The notes under the pieces: model-generated | Told to the model about the DNA's origin: nothing | Database searches by the model: none | Seen by the model: the letters and a program-made list of their open reading frames with translations, nothing else | Made by a program: the position numbers and the translations under genes | NCBI RefSeq assembly: GCF_025766255.1 | Contig: NW_026516702.1 | Coordinates: 186,001-250,000, forward strand | Source: Zychaea mexicana | Lineage: Eukaryota; Mucoromycota; Mucoromycetes; Mucorales; Lichtheimiaceae | Direction: 5' to 3' | Length of the DNA: 64,000 bases | Shown here: piece by piece, positions 22,952-33,776 of the stretch | Layout of the letters: each line of letters begins with the position of its first letter | How positions within the stretch are numbered: position 1 is the first letter of the stretch

Positions 22952-23644
22952 GTCGCCTGGTGATGCCCGTCAAGGCTCGTCGAGTCGAGCGCAGAAAAGA
23001 CATTGCTTCTATGACAGATGCTTTGCACAAGTCTCAGGTAGACATCTTGAGCACCAGCCCGGTGTCGAGTTCGGGTGAATCCGAAAACGATTCGGACAGT
23101 GGCTTCCAAAGGTAAACCCTTCTTCTCCCCTTCTCTCTCTTACTCTCTCCCGAACTCGCTCTCCCGAATAGAAGATATACCAAATACACCCAAAGCTCCT
23201 TTAATGTCGTTTCTCTCCTTCCTAATTACATTTTCTGCTTCCTTTATTTTAAAAAGCCGCCGACGTAATCGCCGGTCTAGCAATGATGGCCAAGTCTACT
23301 GTGGCCCTTGCTTCAGCAATGCACCTGCTCCAAGCGCTCTGCCCATGCCGCCGGCCTTTTCCCGACACCTTGACCACGATGGCATGTTTGTGATGGACGA
23401 CTTGCAACAGCAGTCCAAGGAACTCATGAGTCTTTTGGTGCCTCGCCATCGTCCTTCCACTACTGCGACCCCTCCCGCTGCTGCTGCCGCTACTCCTTCC
23501 ACTACCAACACCACCTTCGACTACTACTACCATCAGCATCCCTCCACCTCCGTTCCTCCGAGAATGAAGACTGCCCACAGCTTGGACGCCGACCTCTCCG
23601 AGATACAGCGTGGCCTGCGATCGATGCTCAAGATGTCCTCCTAA
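22609..23644 (+). CDS. PNRC/Edc-motif protein, likely mRNA-decapping cofactor
   Basis: Two exons, 22609-23111 and 23257-23644, 296 aa. The N-terminal half is low complexity, rich in Asn, Gln, Lys and Ala with a polyglutamine run. The start of exon 2 encodes VYCGPCFSNAPAPSALPMP, the short motif of the PNRC family (consensus Y.GP.F..SPAPS.LP.P). In PNRC2 and yeast Edc1/Edc2 this segment binds Dcp1 and stimulates decapping. The C-terminus has LQQQSKELMSLL and ends IQRGLRSMLKMSS, a second short helix. The start follows a CT-rich leader. Function is inferred from the motif; the rest of the protein would be expected to be disordered. Confidence 0.78.
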
Positions 23645-25637
23645 ACCTCGCGTTGGGCCATCGCACTACACACACTCCCCGTTTTCTACTCCTTTTCTTT
23701 TCTTTCTTCAACTCTCGACACAAACTGTTTTTTTTTTGATTCCATTTGCTCCACTCGGACAAGAGCATCCTTCGCGACTATACTCCACGTTTTACACACC
23801 ACTTCTTCCATCAACCACTTTTACACAATCCACAACATTCTCTTCTTTGTAAAAAGTTTGTTTTTTTTTTCTTTTTTGTTTTATTCTTCTTCTTCTACTG
23901 GGTTTATTTGTGAAGGTACTTTTTCTCCATCGAGGAAATGCTTTCTTTTTTTCTCCGGTTTGTGCACACCCTTTCACATTACACTTCTTCTCCCCTTCTA
24001 TTGTACTATATTTTCTCTCTCTTCTACCGATTGTACACACGCTGCAGAACACACAGTCCTGTTATATGTTTAGGGACGTTCTCAGGTGTCAATCCCTTTT
24101 CTTTTCTTTCAAAGCACTTTTCAAATCCAAGAAGCGATCTCACACCTCCTCATCTGACTCTGGGAAACGAAACGAATCACAGCAAGAACCACAAGACTTT
24201 TTTGGCCTGTTTCAAAGCCATTTTTTTCTTCGCGCTCACACACTATTTCACCTACTCACTGACTCACACTTCCCCACGAGCACACATACACTCTCTCTCT
24301 GGGCATCATTTGCCCTGTTTCTTTATGACTCAAACCTCTTCTAGCTATTCTCCCAAACACCCAACCAACTATCCCCCTTTTGACTTCTGTGCTCCCCCCC
24401 TCCCCCGGCTTTCCCCATTCCCCTCCCCCAAAAAAAAAATAAAATTCATCCAAATTTTTGGCTGAGACACAAAAAAAGAGCAAAGGCGCATGATGATGGT
24501 TCGTTGTTGTTGTTGTTGTTATTATTGGCTTCCAAATGTAGTATAGTTACTGCTGCTGCTGCTAGCTAAACATAGACGACGACGTTGTTTGTTGTGTTTG
24601 GTATTACACCAAAGAAAAACATTCGCTTGAATTTGGATAAAGTGCGGCGGGCGTCTGTGCGAACCTTCTCTGCCTTTTGCTTTGGTGGATGAATCTAAAT
24701 GACGTGTGTGTATATGGCGGGAGTGAATACACATGTCCATACCATGAAAGAGGTTCATAATGGGCACACGTTTCCCTTGGCAAATGGAAGTCCGCTTCTA
24801 GTAAAATGTCCCCACGTTGGTGCATTGATGTCATAGCACCTCTCTTTATTTAGCCCCCCTTCCGCCAAATAATTGCTGTGGGTAAAAAGGAAAACATTTA
24901 GCCATACTTTCGTAGAAAAACAGAAACTGTCGAATTTCGTTTCAGCACTTGAGGGTGCTAGCCAGGTCCCGCTGTGTGCAGACCATACCATGTAGTAGTG
25001 AATTCAACCATCATCCGCCCTGTGTAATTGTACGTTACCTTGAAAATGCATAAAGTGGCGCAAAGTGCACCAAGTTGCATTGCACCACAAGGTTCGTTAC
25101 CATAGCTAATAAATACGTATGTGCTGTTGCTCAGCTCATGCAACCGTATTAATAGTGTGTCACGCCGCATACTCTCTCTATCATAAAAACAGGAACGTGG
25201 CACCATCATTCTGCTTGAATTGTGTGAATGTCCGACAAACGTACACATCTCTCATATCTCGTGGAGCTTGCCTTCTATCTTTGTATCACGAACCGTTTTT
25301 TTTTCTCATCCTCCTGCAAGTGCCTTATAGTAGCTTAATTATATAAACAAGCACAATTCTAACGTGTAAGCTACTGCATTGAGTATGTCTAGTTCTGCAC
25401 AGGCGGAACAGAGGCGGGTTCACTTGGCAAGAACATCGTATTGCACACATTTAGCATGGATCGACCCAATTTGATTACATATAGCACACTGTGGCAATCT
25501 CTTTGCATGCTTCAGTCTAGCCCATATCTTATCAAGCTCAAAATGGCAGAGATTACCGTTATTATTTCATACGTTTGATGGGTCTACTCCGCGAACAGCG
25601 ACATGTTCTCAATCTCCCTATCATAAGGGCTATCGTC
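23645..25637. other. Pyrimidine-rich 3' region and intergenic sequence
   Basis: From the PNRC gene stop to about 24470 the plus strand is strongly C/T-rich, with several frames of low-complexity composition; it is probably untranslated. From 24480 onward there is no clear coding signal on either strand. Confidence 0.45.
24394..24429 (-). other. G-quadruplex-prone G-rich tract
   Basis: On the minus strand there are five runs of four to seven G (24429-24425, 24423-24420, 24416-24413, 24406-24402, 24400-24394) separated by one to six bases. This satisfies the usual G3+N1-7 quadruplex pattern. Confidence 0.7.
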
Positions 25638-26543
25638 CTAATTTACCTTATCCGTTGGTGTGCATAAATGCCTTGCTACTTTTTCCTGACATTTATGTAG
25701 AAGCTCATACTTCTCGCGTTTCCTCGGAAAGTCCATATTGCAGCAATAAGAAGGTCGGTTGTTTGTATATATTCTATCCGTGTACCTAGCTAATGTGTCT
25801 GCTAATGTGTTGATCAGATTCACGCTCGTGGCATACTGGGCAGACATTGTCGAAAAGTTGTGGCATCCACTGGTTTAAAGGCTCATGGCTACGAAGTTTT
25901 TTGTGCCCGAGGATATGGAGAAGGAAGGGCGGTGGGTAACGCTCGATTATGTTCGTGAACGGTTTTGGTAGCGATTTTGGCGAGAGCGAGCCCATCGCTA
26001 AGAGTCGGTAATAAAAGTTGATGGGCGCCATGGAAGGATAAAGAAAAACGAGTTGGTGGATTTGTGGTTAAGCTGTCAGCTGGTCGAAAAAAAAAGCTCG
26101 AAGTGTGGATCGATATACCTTGAACCTCGGTCAATGTAATCAAAGCAAGCCCCAGGCGCAGTGTTGGTGTTAGGCGCCGAAAGCGAGCTAAGGTACGATT
26201 GAAATAAAAGAGGTCCTTGACATATATGATCTGCCACTTGTATGGTTGGCTGATAGGCGACTGAGACGGGAGGCCGGGACACATGACCAAAATAGGCAGC
26301 TCAAGAACAACTCCCAACGGTGGTTTCAAAAAGGTTGGGCTGTAGCCCTAACTTATTCGCCGTTTGTAAACGAACACGCAGTGAGGGAATAGCCTTGAGC
26401 TCCGTCGACCGCCCATCAGAGAAGGCCGGTGGAATTAGGGCATCGATCGAACGAGAGAGAGTGCACAAGCAATAGCGGACAATGGGCAAGACAAAGGACT
26501 CTGCTGGTGCAGTGCTTACATTGATGTGAGACACAGGCAGCAT
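25638..26543 (-). pseudogene. Remnant of a non-LTR retrotransposon reverse-transcriptase ORF (C-terminal part)
   Basis: Three overlapping frames read as one protein with two frame changes: TELKAIPSLRVRLQTANKLG (26543 side), KWQIIYVKDLFYFNRTLARF (middle), then YPPPFLLHILGHKKLRSHEP and NVCPVCHERESDQH near 25830. A CPxC...SDxH knuckle after a basic helical region is typical of the end of LINE reverse transcriptases in Mucoromycota. No RT catalytic YxDD block is present, so this would be a 5'-truncated decayed copy. The assignment rests on the tail motif alone. Confidence 0.4.
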
Positions 26544-27489
26544 CCACCAGTGAGCTGTAGTGCTGCATGTTGGACATGCGGATCTAGAACACCAAGACCA
26601 CCTTCACGTCGTTGTTATCGGGCACAGGTGTAATAGCACATTACTGGAAAGTGTTTATAGACCAAAAGGCCTCAACTGATATGTGTGAATTCAACGGCAA
26701 GGCGAAATCGATTCGGTTGGGAAATCGGCTGCTGACCTGTAGGTACAGACCGGGGTTTCGCCAGAAAAGCTTAATGATCATCAGGCAACCAAGCAAACAG
26801 GTATCACCTTGAGAAGGGGCACACCTTCTAAGTGTACATTGCGAATAAACGGGACCACCAGCTCGTAATCTGACCTATTTCTTCAACAACAATCGTGTCC
26901 CTTGACGCCGTTTGCTCTTTTATGTTTCTATCAACACCAACGGCAGAGCATTTTAATAGAGCACTCCCAGCAGTATCGCAAAAACGATCGCTACTTTTCG
27001 GTCTCGAAATCTTGCTATAGCAATAAATACCCAGCGGACTCGCGAAAGATTCTCTTCCTCAAACAAGTAGTTTAGCGGGTCGACAAACTTCGCGACTTTG
27101 GGGTGCTCTTAGGAACAGCCCAGTTGAAACCAAATAATTTTGTGTGAGAAAGTTTTGGTTGTACGATCTTATTGATTGTCCCTCTTCGTTGATACCACAC
27201 AGTTTTTTTTTGCTATATCCATGCTGGAAAATTAAACTGAGTCATATAAATCAAGGACGCAATACGTACATATTACTTAAAGTATACAGCATGCATACTC
27301 AACAAGCAGATGTAATGATTTTTTGGTAAAAGTATATAGATTAAAACAACAACAAGGAGGGTAGTAAAAAAGAAGACTATGACATAATATATAACATTAA
27401 TAGATAAATAAATGGAGAAAAGGACTTGAACAACAACCTTTCTACTTGCAATGTCTCAACGTAAGGATGCACTGAGCCAGTGGTAGCTT
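26544..27489. other. Intergenic region, no supported gene
   Basis: No frame with recognisable features. The upstream part may be further decayed LINE sequence. Confidence 0.4.
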
Positions 27490-28290
27490 TTAAGTTCGTT
27501 CATCATCATCATCGTCCTCCTTTTGCTTGTCCCCATGTTTTTTACTACCACTAGGTTTGCATTCGGGTGAATCAAGGAAGCACCAAATGATATCAATGAC
27601 ACCTTCAACAAGCGCACCAAGCTCCTCGAATATGGCTGGTGTTAAATCGAGAGAGCCTAAATGATAACATAGGTAAAGTTGTTGTTAGAAAAAATTCGAT
27701 GGTATTTCATTTCATTCCAAAGAGCTATGCCGTTACCATCACCACACATAGGACATTTATCAGTGATGGTAGCAATGGTTTCTTTGTCTCCGTGCTTGAT
27801 CAAAACCTCTTTGCCACAATATTTGCTGATACTATTTGAGCCATACATCTTGCTGTTCTATTATGTGAAGGTGCCATGGTAAGCCTTCTTCTCATTCAAA
27901 GTATTACACATGTAAAAAAGGATCAAGCTTAAAATTTACCAAAGCAACGATTCTGCTTTTGTCATTCTCTTTAGGACCACAAGATCCTACAAATTATGAT
28001 TATTATAGGGCAATAATCCAGTTAGACACTATGTATATTTTTAACAACGAAGCGTAGCGGAAAGATTTGATGTATATACCTATTTCACCGCCTTCTTCCT
28101 TTGGATGGAAAAAGGTTGCCTCTCCAACAAGCATAATACTGCTCACAGTATCTGTTACTAAGTCGCCACGTTTCTTTATACTGCTAGTAGCAGTGATCGG
28201 CGAGCCCCATACTTGAGCTGGTGCCATAGATAATGAAAGCGTCATCATAGTAGTAACAAAAACGGCGGTAAGGCTTAGGGACGATAACAT
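27490..28290 (-). CDS. Secreted double-psi beta-barrel (expansin/RlpA-like) protein
   Basis: Four exons, 28290-28080, 27986-27940, 27848-27737, 27656-27490, 178 aa. A hydrophobic N-terminus (MLSSLSLTAVFVTTMMTLSL) acts as a signal peptide. The barrel follows: VGEATFF, GSCGPKEND, IVAL, YCGKEVLI, ATITDKCPMCG, SLDLTPAIFEEL and GVIDIIW. The order and spacing match the RlpA-like DPBB domain of small secreted fungal expansin-like proteins, with the conserved Cys pairs and the D before CPMCG. A CCxD-free tail follows: SPECKPSG, then an acidic run D/E before the stop, longer than in most members. These proteins bind cell-wall polysaccharide; no enzymatic activity is established for the type. Its paralogue is at 33249. 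Confidence 0.85.
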
Positions 28291-31200
28291 GCTTTGTTTT
28301 TGTTCGAGTCGAAATGAAAATAGGGAGAGAAAAATAACGCGAGAGGGCAAAATAGGAAGAACGAGATTCGAGCTTTGTGTTTTAAAAAGAAAATGAAAAA
28401 GAGGATTGTCACCCCTTCCTTTATTTTTATAACATGGTAAAAACGGCGTGTTAATAGCAACGATAGTAGTAGTGGTGCTATGCAGTGTACGTATACTAGA
28501 TGGAAGGATATCTATCTTATTTGAACTAGTAGCAGTATCCTGGACACACTCTTGTTTTTTTAAGGGGTGATTATGTACGTGTATAAAGAAAGAAGAAACA
28601 GGTAGCATAACTTTCCTGTATCGATGCTTGTCAATTCGCTGTCGTCGGCTGAAGGGATGCTTTTCAGGGGAGCCTTTACCATATCCCCAAAATACGGGCT
28701 ATGTAAGAGTAATACGCAGCCTAGTGAACCTAAACCTGCCATCAGTGGATGCCATTTGTTGAATGCTTGTTCAGTCTTCCCCTATTTCTCCGGCGATCTG
28801 GCTTTCGAAAGGATAAAAAAGGAGTTTTTGTTACATAGCATGCTGTTTGCACTTACTGCTACATAGAAAAAGTATATAAACCACTTTACTTGAAATCGGG
28901 AGTTTTCCGCCCAAGTATCGTGTCAAGAAGAGTATTATTTGACTGATAGTGTGCGAAAAGTTTAAAAGCGAAAACATTATAACTGCTGCTTATATGGCTT
29001 CTACAGATAAACATTACTCCAAGTATGCTTTACAGTATACTAGAAATAAATATGCACCAGCGCTCGTCCAATTCAAGTGCTAATCTGCAAGTCTTGCTAC
29101 TCGTTTGTTGCACTCACCGATGGCCGAGGAAGGGATAGACAATTATGTACATGATAGCTATTCGGCGGAGTTTTTCTGCATAGCGATCTTAGTTTAGTAT
29201 TCGACACTACCAACGACAGAGAAATAAAGTATTCGATAATAAGCCTCCTACCTTGTAAGAAGCCGAGGTTTTTGTTTGTTTGAACTTCTATTTCTGTATG
29301 TGCGTCATGCAGCTGCCGGTGTGGAACATCAATTATAACAAGGATGTTGCGTAGTAGGTTACTTTGTCTTTGCATGCATCTTCCTGCTTGTAAGAATATG
29401 ATCGTCGTATCCCTTCTTTCTTGACGCATCAAATTGTTGCATTTTTTTTGTAGTATGTAGAATAAAACAAGGATACTCATCATTTAGCCTTTTGCCGGAC
29501 TACATCTCCGAATGTTGTTAAAAATAATGGCGACACGTACCTTACTACCTCTCAGTTGTTGCGTATTGCGAAAGGACAAGGGCATATGCTTCTTAGCTGT
29601 CTCAAGATACATACTACTATGCTTCCTTTTTTCCTTCTTTGCTTGCATTAAATGAGCTCTGACATCCTTCTTATATAAATATGAATTAGTTGTGTACTTA
29701 TGCTATGCTATATTACGCTTTTGTTATTAAATACAAAGATGCGAAAATATTTTAATAGACTGCTTTCTACTTTTACTCAACTCATGCAGTAGGGCGTGGA
29801 TGCGTTGAGGAAAATTTTCGTCCAGGAGGTTGGTCATGCAACATACTGAAAATTGTGAATACCTTTGATGACCGAGAGGAAGAGAAGACAACGTATTGTT
29901 TGACACATACAGTATTCTGACTGTTGTGCCTCGCTTATGCACCCATCCTGACATCCTGCGATTATGTGAAGGAAAACATACAAGCATACAGCAGACGACA
30001 TGGATAGAACAAAATCGTGAAATATATGACAAAGCAGTTTTTTACGCCTAGTAATGCAACAGAGACTGTTTTATTATAAAGAAAGGTCACGGCCATCTAC
30101 ACCAAGCGATGAATGAACCAGTATTAATGCATTTACTGTTGCAATGATCATACATTTATCATTACAGCATACAAAGAATTGAGTCATGTCATCTGTACGA
30201 TGGCTTGGTGATACATCACGAGTAAAGTCATTAACTCTCTAGCACGAGTAACGAATTGATTTTGCAGAACATACTGACGCTCCCGAGACGCATCATCAGC
30301 CTATTTGAAGCAACACGGCTTCCTTTCTCGGAGTGGAGGAAGTGATCAAGTTCATGCCCCCGTCCCCCTTTTTTATATTCTGGATTACTCTCTTCCAAAC
30401 GCGTCCTCTGCAAGAATGGCTAACGACAGGACTACAATAATGCATACCAGCAAAACTGGCGACAGCCAACAGAAGTATCAAAATCTTAATATTTAAGCCA
30501 AGGCCACATTTAATCGATCTAAATACAATGGCACCATCGTCTCATGAGCGCTCGCCATTGATGGTATTTTGGCAGACGAGAGATCGTCGCTGTTTACCGA
30601 GCTTTTTGATCTGCGATCGACTGCCTATGCAGAATCTGAATAGACTGCTCTAGCGCTTCAAGACGAATGCAGCACCCAAATTGAGCATGGGCTGTATCCG
30701 AGCGAGTAAATCTAATCTGGAGCAAGGAGGCTTAAATCGAGCGTTGGACGTGTTTAACTGAGGCCTGACTACTATGAGCGCTGATGATGATGATGATGAA
30801 AGTAGTTACCATGAGCAAGATGGAAGTACTCAAATAAGCTTGAGTTAGTTTGACCAGCAACTTGCCGACAGAAATTTTTTGAAAGCATCACGATATTCTT
30901 GTCTAAAGAAGCGCGCATCATATGCATTAATGTCTGCAAAAATTGGTACGAATAAGCCGATACCTGGATGAACGTTTGTATTGGCAGGTCCAGCGTGCTG
31001 ACTCCCGAAATGGTTATCAGCACTCTATCATTTGTCGGACACCACATCCGTAACCGGGTGTTTCAGAAAAGTGCATCTGACGCAATCCTAACTGTTATGT
31101 TTAAGGATCCCCACGGGTTAAGTTGGGTCGGTTTTCTGCCAAAACCGAACCGAGTAGAATGAACGTAAGAACCGTCCCGAAAGCCGAGTTTATAGTTCGC

Positions 31201-31679
31201 GGACTTAAATAGGACGGGATCATTCATGGTTGTAGTACAATGACTGCGCAAAATCGAAGGGAAGACATAGCTATCGTAGTGTATACATAGCAACGATTGT
31301 GAATAAGAGACGGGCATTATCTCATTGTAGATAAACAGTATGATTGTGTGTAGTTGAATGTGAAGTATGAATCGTGTTCTAACTGCTGGTCTGGTAAGGG
31401 GACTTGAGCTTGGCGAACCATACGTGATGTAATGTGCATGAATTGGCGTTGCAGTACTAAAAGTTTCATGCTCAGCAACAATCGTCCTTTGTTCTTCCCG
31501 ACTCGTTAATATGTTTTCGGTTCTCGGTTTCTCGGATCCTTACTTATGTCAAACGAAAGAGTCAAGAATGTAAACTCTTTGAAACTAGCAGGTCAGTAGT
31601 GACACGAATACTATGGCTGATTGGAAGATTTTCTTGTGAATCAAAGATCAATGCAATGCCACATAATACAAAAACTCTG
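28291..31679. other. Gene-poor region
   Basis: No supported gene. One minus-strand segment (about 28800-28560) reads GKTEQAFNKWHPLMAGLGSL followed by hydrophobic residues after a TAG acceptor-like site and may be an exon fragment of something I do not recognise. Other open frames are isolated and compositionally random. Confidence 0.4.
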
Positions 31680-33026
31680 TTATTTTTTATAGGCTACAAC
31701 GCTGACTCGATGCCTAGTTTACCTAAAAGCTTCTTGGGGCACGTTGCAACAATCCTCACAGCTTCTGATGTTCACTTAACAGTTTCTACCAAAAGCTTTC
31801 CCGCTTATCGCAGTTATATCTACTTGTCTTCAGCTTATACACGTTAATTGCAAGTCATTTTTCTGGCAAGAACTGCTGATGCTGCACTCAAGCTCGAATC
31901 ATTGACTCTCTTGGATGGCTTTTGCTGCGCAATAAATATCTCGGCAACCCTGAGTAAAGCTCTTTATCTACAGACACTGTGGTTGCTTACTGTGAAAGCA
32001 GAATCTGTTGTGGACATGATCAACCCAAGAGCTCACCCAACACAAGAACCTGTCTATTGCTAAATGGAACTGACGGTAAAGATGAAAGCTTGGGAGACAT
32101 TACATTACCCCAACGACTAGAGAATGCAAGCACCGTCGCGGATAATGACAGTGAAATGGCAGAACAACAAGAGCAGCGACAACAGGAGCAATAATTACAA
32201 CAATAGGATTACCACATCTTCACTTAACCTTGAGTGGAAGCTTATCGGAGAATAGCTGCGTTGCAAACGAATTTGGAAGCTTTTCGGATGATGACTTTGT
32301 AGGCGGCCTTAGATATGAAGGCTACCTGGTAGACTATATCTCTCAAATTGCAAATGTTGTTGGTCCGCAAAGAGCGTCGCTTCAAGAGCTGCACTTGTTG
32401 GTCGAATACGATGCGGGCAGACATTCTGTCTTTACTATAAAACGGGCCACCTCACTTTTGGAGGTTAAAATCGAGATCTTTCAACTGCAGAACTTCCAAT
32501 AAATTCATACAATCGTTATCCACAGTCCTCAGCTGGACACTTGCCCAATTGTCTCTAGCATCGAGTTCCCAGAACAATGGAATGTGCAGGAATACAAGCA
32601 TGAATTCGGATTGCTCTGTGCTGCTTTGGTTGAATTGAAATCGCTACGACATCTCGAGATTGATATGAAACGAGCAGACAACCCGTCTCCTCTTGTGGAA
32701 TTTAGCTGCTCATGTTGTCTCAACACTCGGCGGCCATGAAATTTACTGGTTTTGCAGAAGTTGCAACATTACGAGAGGTCGCTGTCACATGCGGTGAACG
32801 TCGGAAATTTGGGATTTCAATTAGATGCTTTTTGAAGCTTTTAAAAGCCCTTGAAAGCTTCCCAGAGCATTTTAGCATAAGATTACAAAGCATGAATTTC
32901 CGACGGATATTTATGTCTCAAGAGGAGCATTGGACTAATTTACTCTGGAAATTAGCTCATACAATATGCTTGAAACTCTGTGCTTGGATGAGCAAGGAAG
33001 AGGAACTGAAGATACCACTAGCTTGA
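31680..33026 (+). pseudogene. Decayed leucine-rich-repeat (possibly F-box/LRR) gene
   Basis: Leucine-rich protein-like segments occur in order with frame changes: LPKSFLGHVATILTASDVHL (31710), LSKALYLQTLWLLTVKAES (31955), LQELHLLVEYDAGRHSVFTI (32380), LVELKSLRHLEIDMKRAD (32625) and CFLKLLKALESFPEHF (32830). Stops fall between them at 31845, 32060, 32500 and 32726, without clear introns to remove them. LxxLxxLxL spacing is consistent with LRRs as in fungal F-box proteins; no F-box was recognised. A multi-intron functional gene cannot be excluded. Confidence 0.35.
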
Positions 33027-33248
33027 AGACGAATGAATTTGTCCAACATGACATTAACCCATAGCAGCTTTACCATATTTGTTCCATTATACATATCCAA
33101 ATAAACGACCATGGATTTCCTTCTTCCCGGTTACCATATTATCAATTGAAATCATAGCAAACAGTAGTAATTTTGTTCCAGACAATATAGATATTTATTA
33201 ACAAGTAAAATAAAGCTTTTAAGTGGCCTGCACCATAGATTGCTTTAT

Positions 33249-33776
33249 TTAGATTTCATGCCAGGTAATATCGAGGATACCGGTATCCAAATCACCAAGG
33301 GCCTTGAATACGGGAGGGGTCAAGTCCAAATCGCCATACTTGCACTCGGGGCAAGCGTCCTTGACAACAGCATCAACGTGTTTGCCTTGGTGGTAGACTC
33401 GAACCTTCTTGAAGCACCAGCCGCTCTGCTTTGTCATATCGCCATATTGCACTGAGTTCTATAGAGACAGATAAAGAGGAACTGCATTAGGAGACTGGTT
33501 GTCAAGGCAATCAAATGATTCAAGTCAAGGAGGTAGAAATCTTACCATAGCAACAACATATTCATCATCAGCTTCATATTCCCAGCAGGCACCCATGGAG
33601 CCACCGTGGATCGATGGAATGAACCATGTAGCTTGGCCTGAGTAAGAGTTGCGTTTGTCGACACGGTTGGCTTGACGGCGCACAGCGGCATCAGATTCTG
33701 TTTTACGGGCATCGATCAAGAAGGCACCGAAGGCGACGAGCAAAGTGAAAAGGACAGTGAAGGTGTTTGAGCGCAT
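33249..33776 (-). CDS. Secreted double-psi beta-barrel (expansin/RlpA-like) protein
   Basis: Two exons, 33776-33546 and 33458-33249, 146 aa. Signal peptide MRSNTFTVLFTLLVAFGAFL, then a propeptide-like basic stretch. Barrel motifs: GQATWF, GGSMGACWEYEADDEYVVAM, QYGD, WCFKKVRVY, DAVVKDACPECKYGDLDLTP, VFKALG and GILDITW. It is a standard-length small DPBB protein of the same family as the gene at 27490, but with fewer introns and no acidic tail. The second exon matches the final two exons of the other copy. Likely secreted and wall-associated. Confidence 0.9.

Noticed and set aside
23249..23578. Minus-strand Gly/Val/Ser-rich frame
   Set aside because: Antisense shadow of the PNRC-motif exon.
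23910..24465. Overlapping 144- and 175-codon frames after the PNRC gene
   Set aside because: Composition follows the C/T-rich tract, both frames are open together, and neither has a motif.
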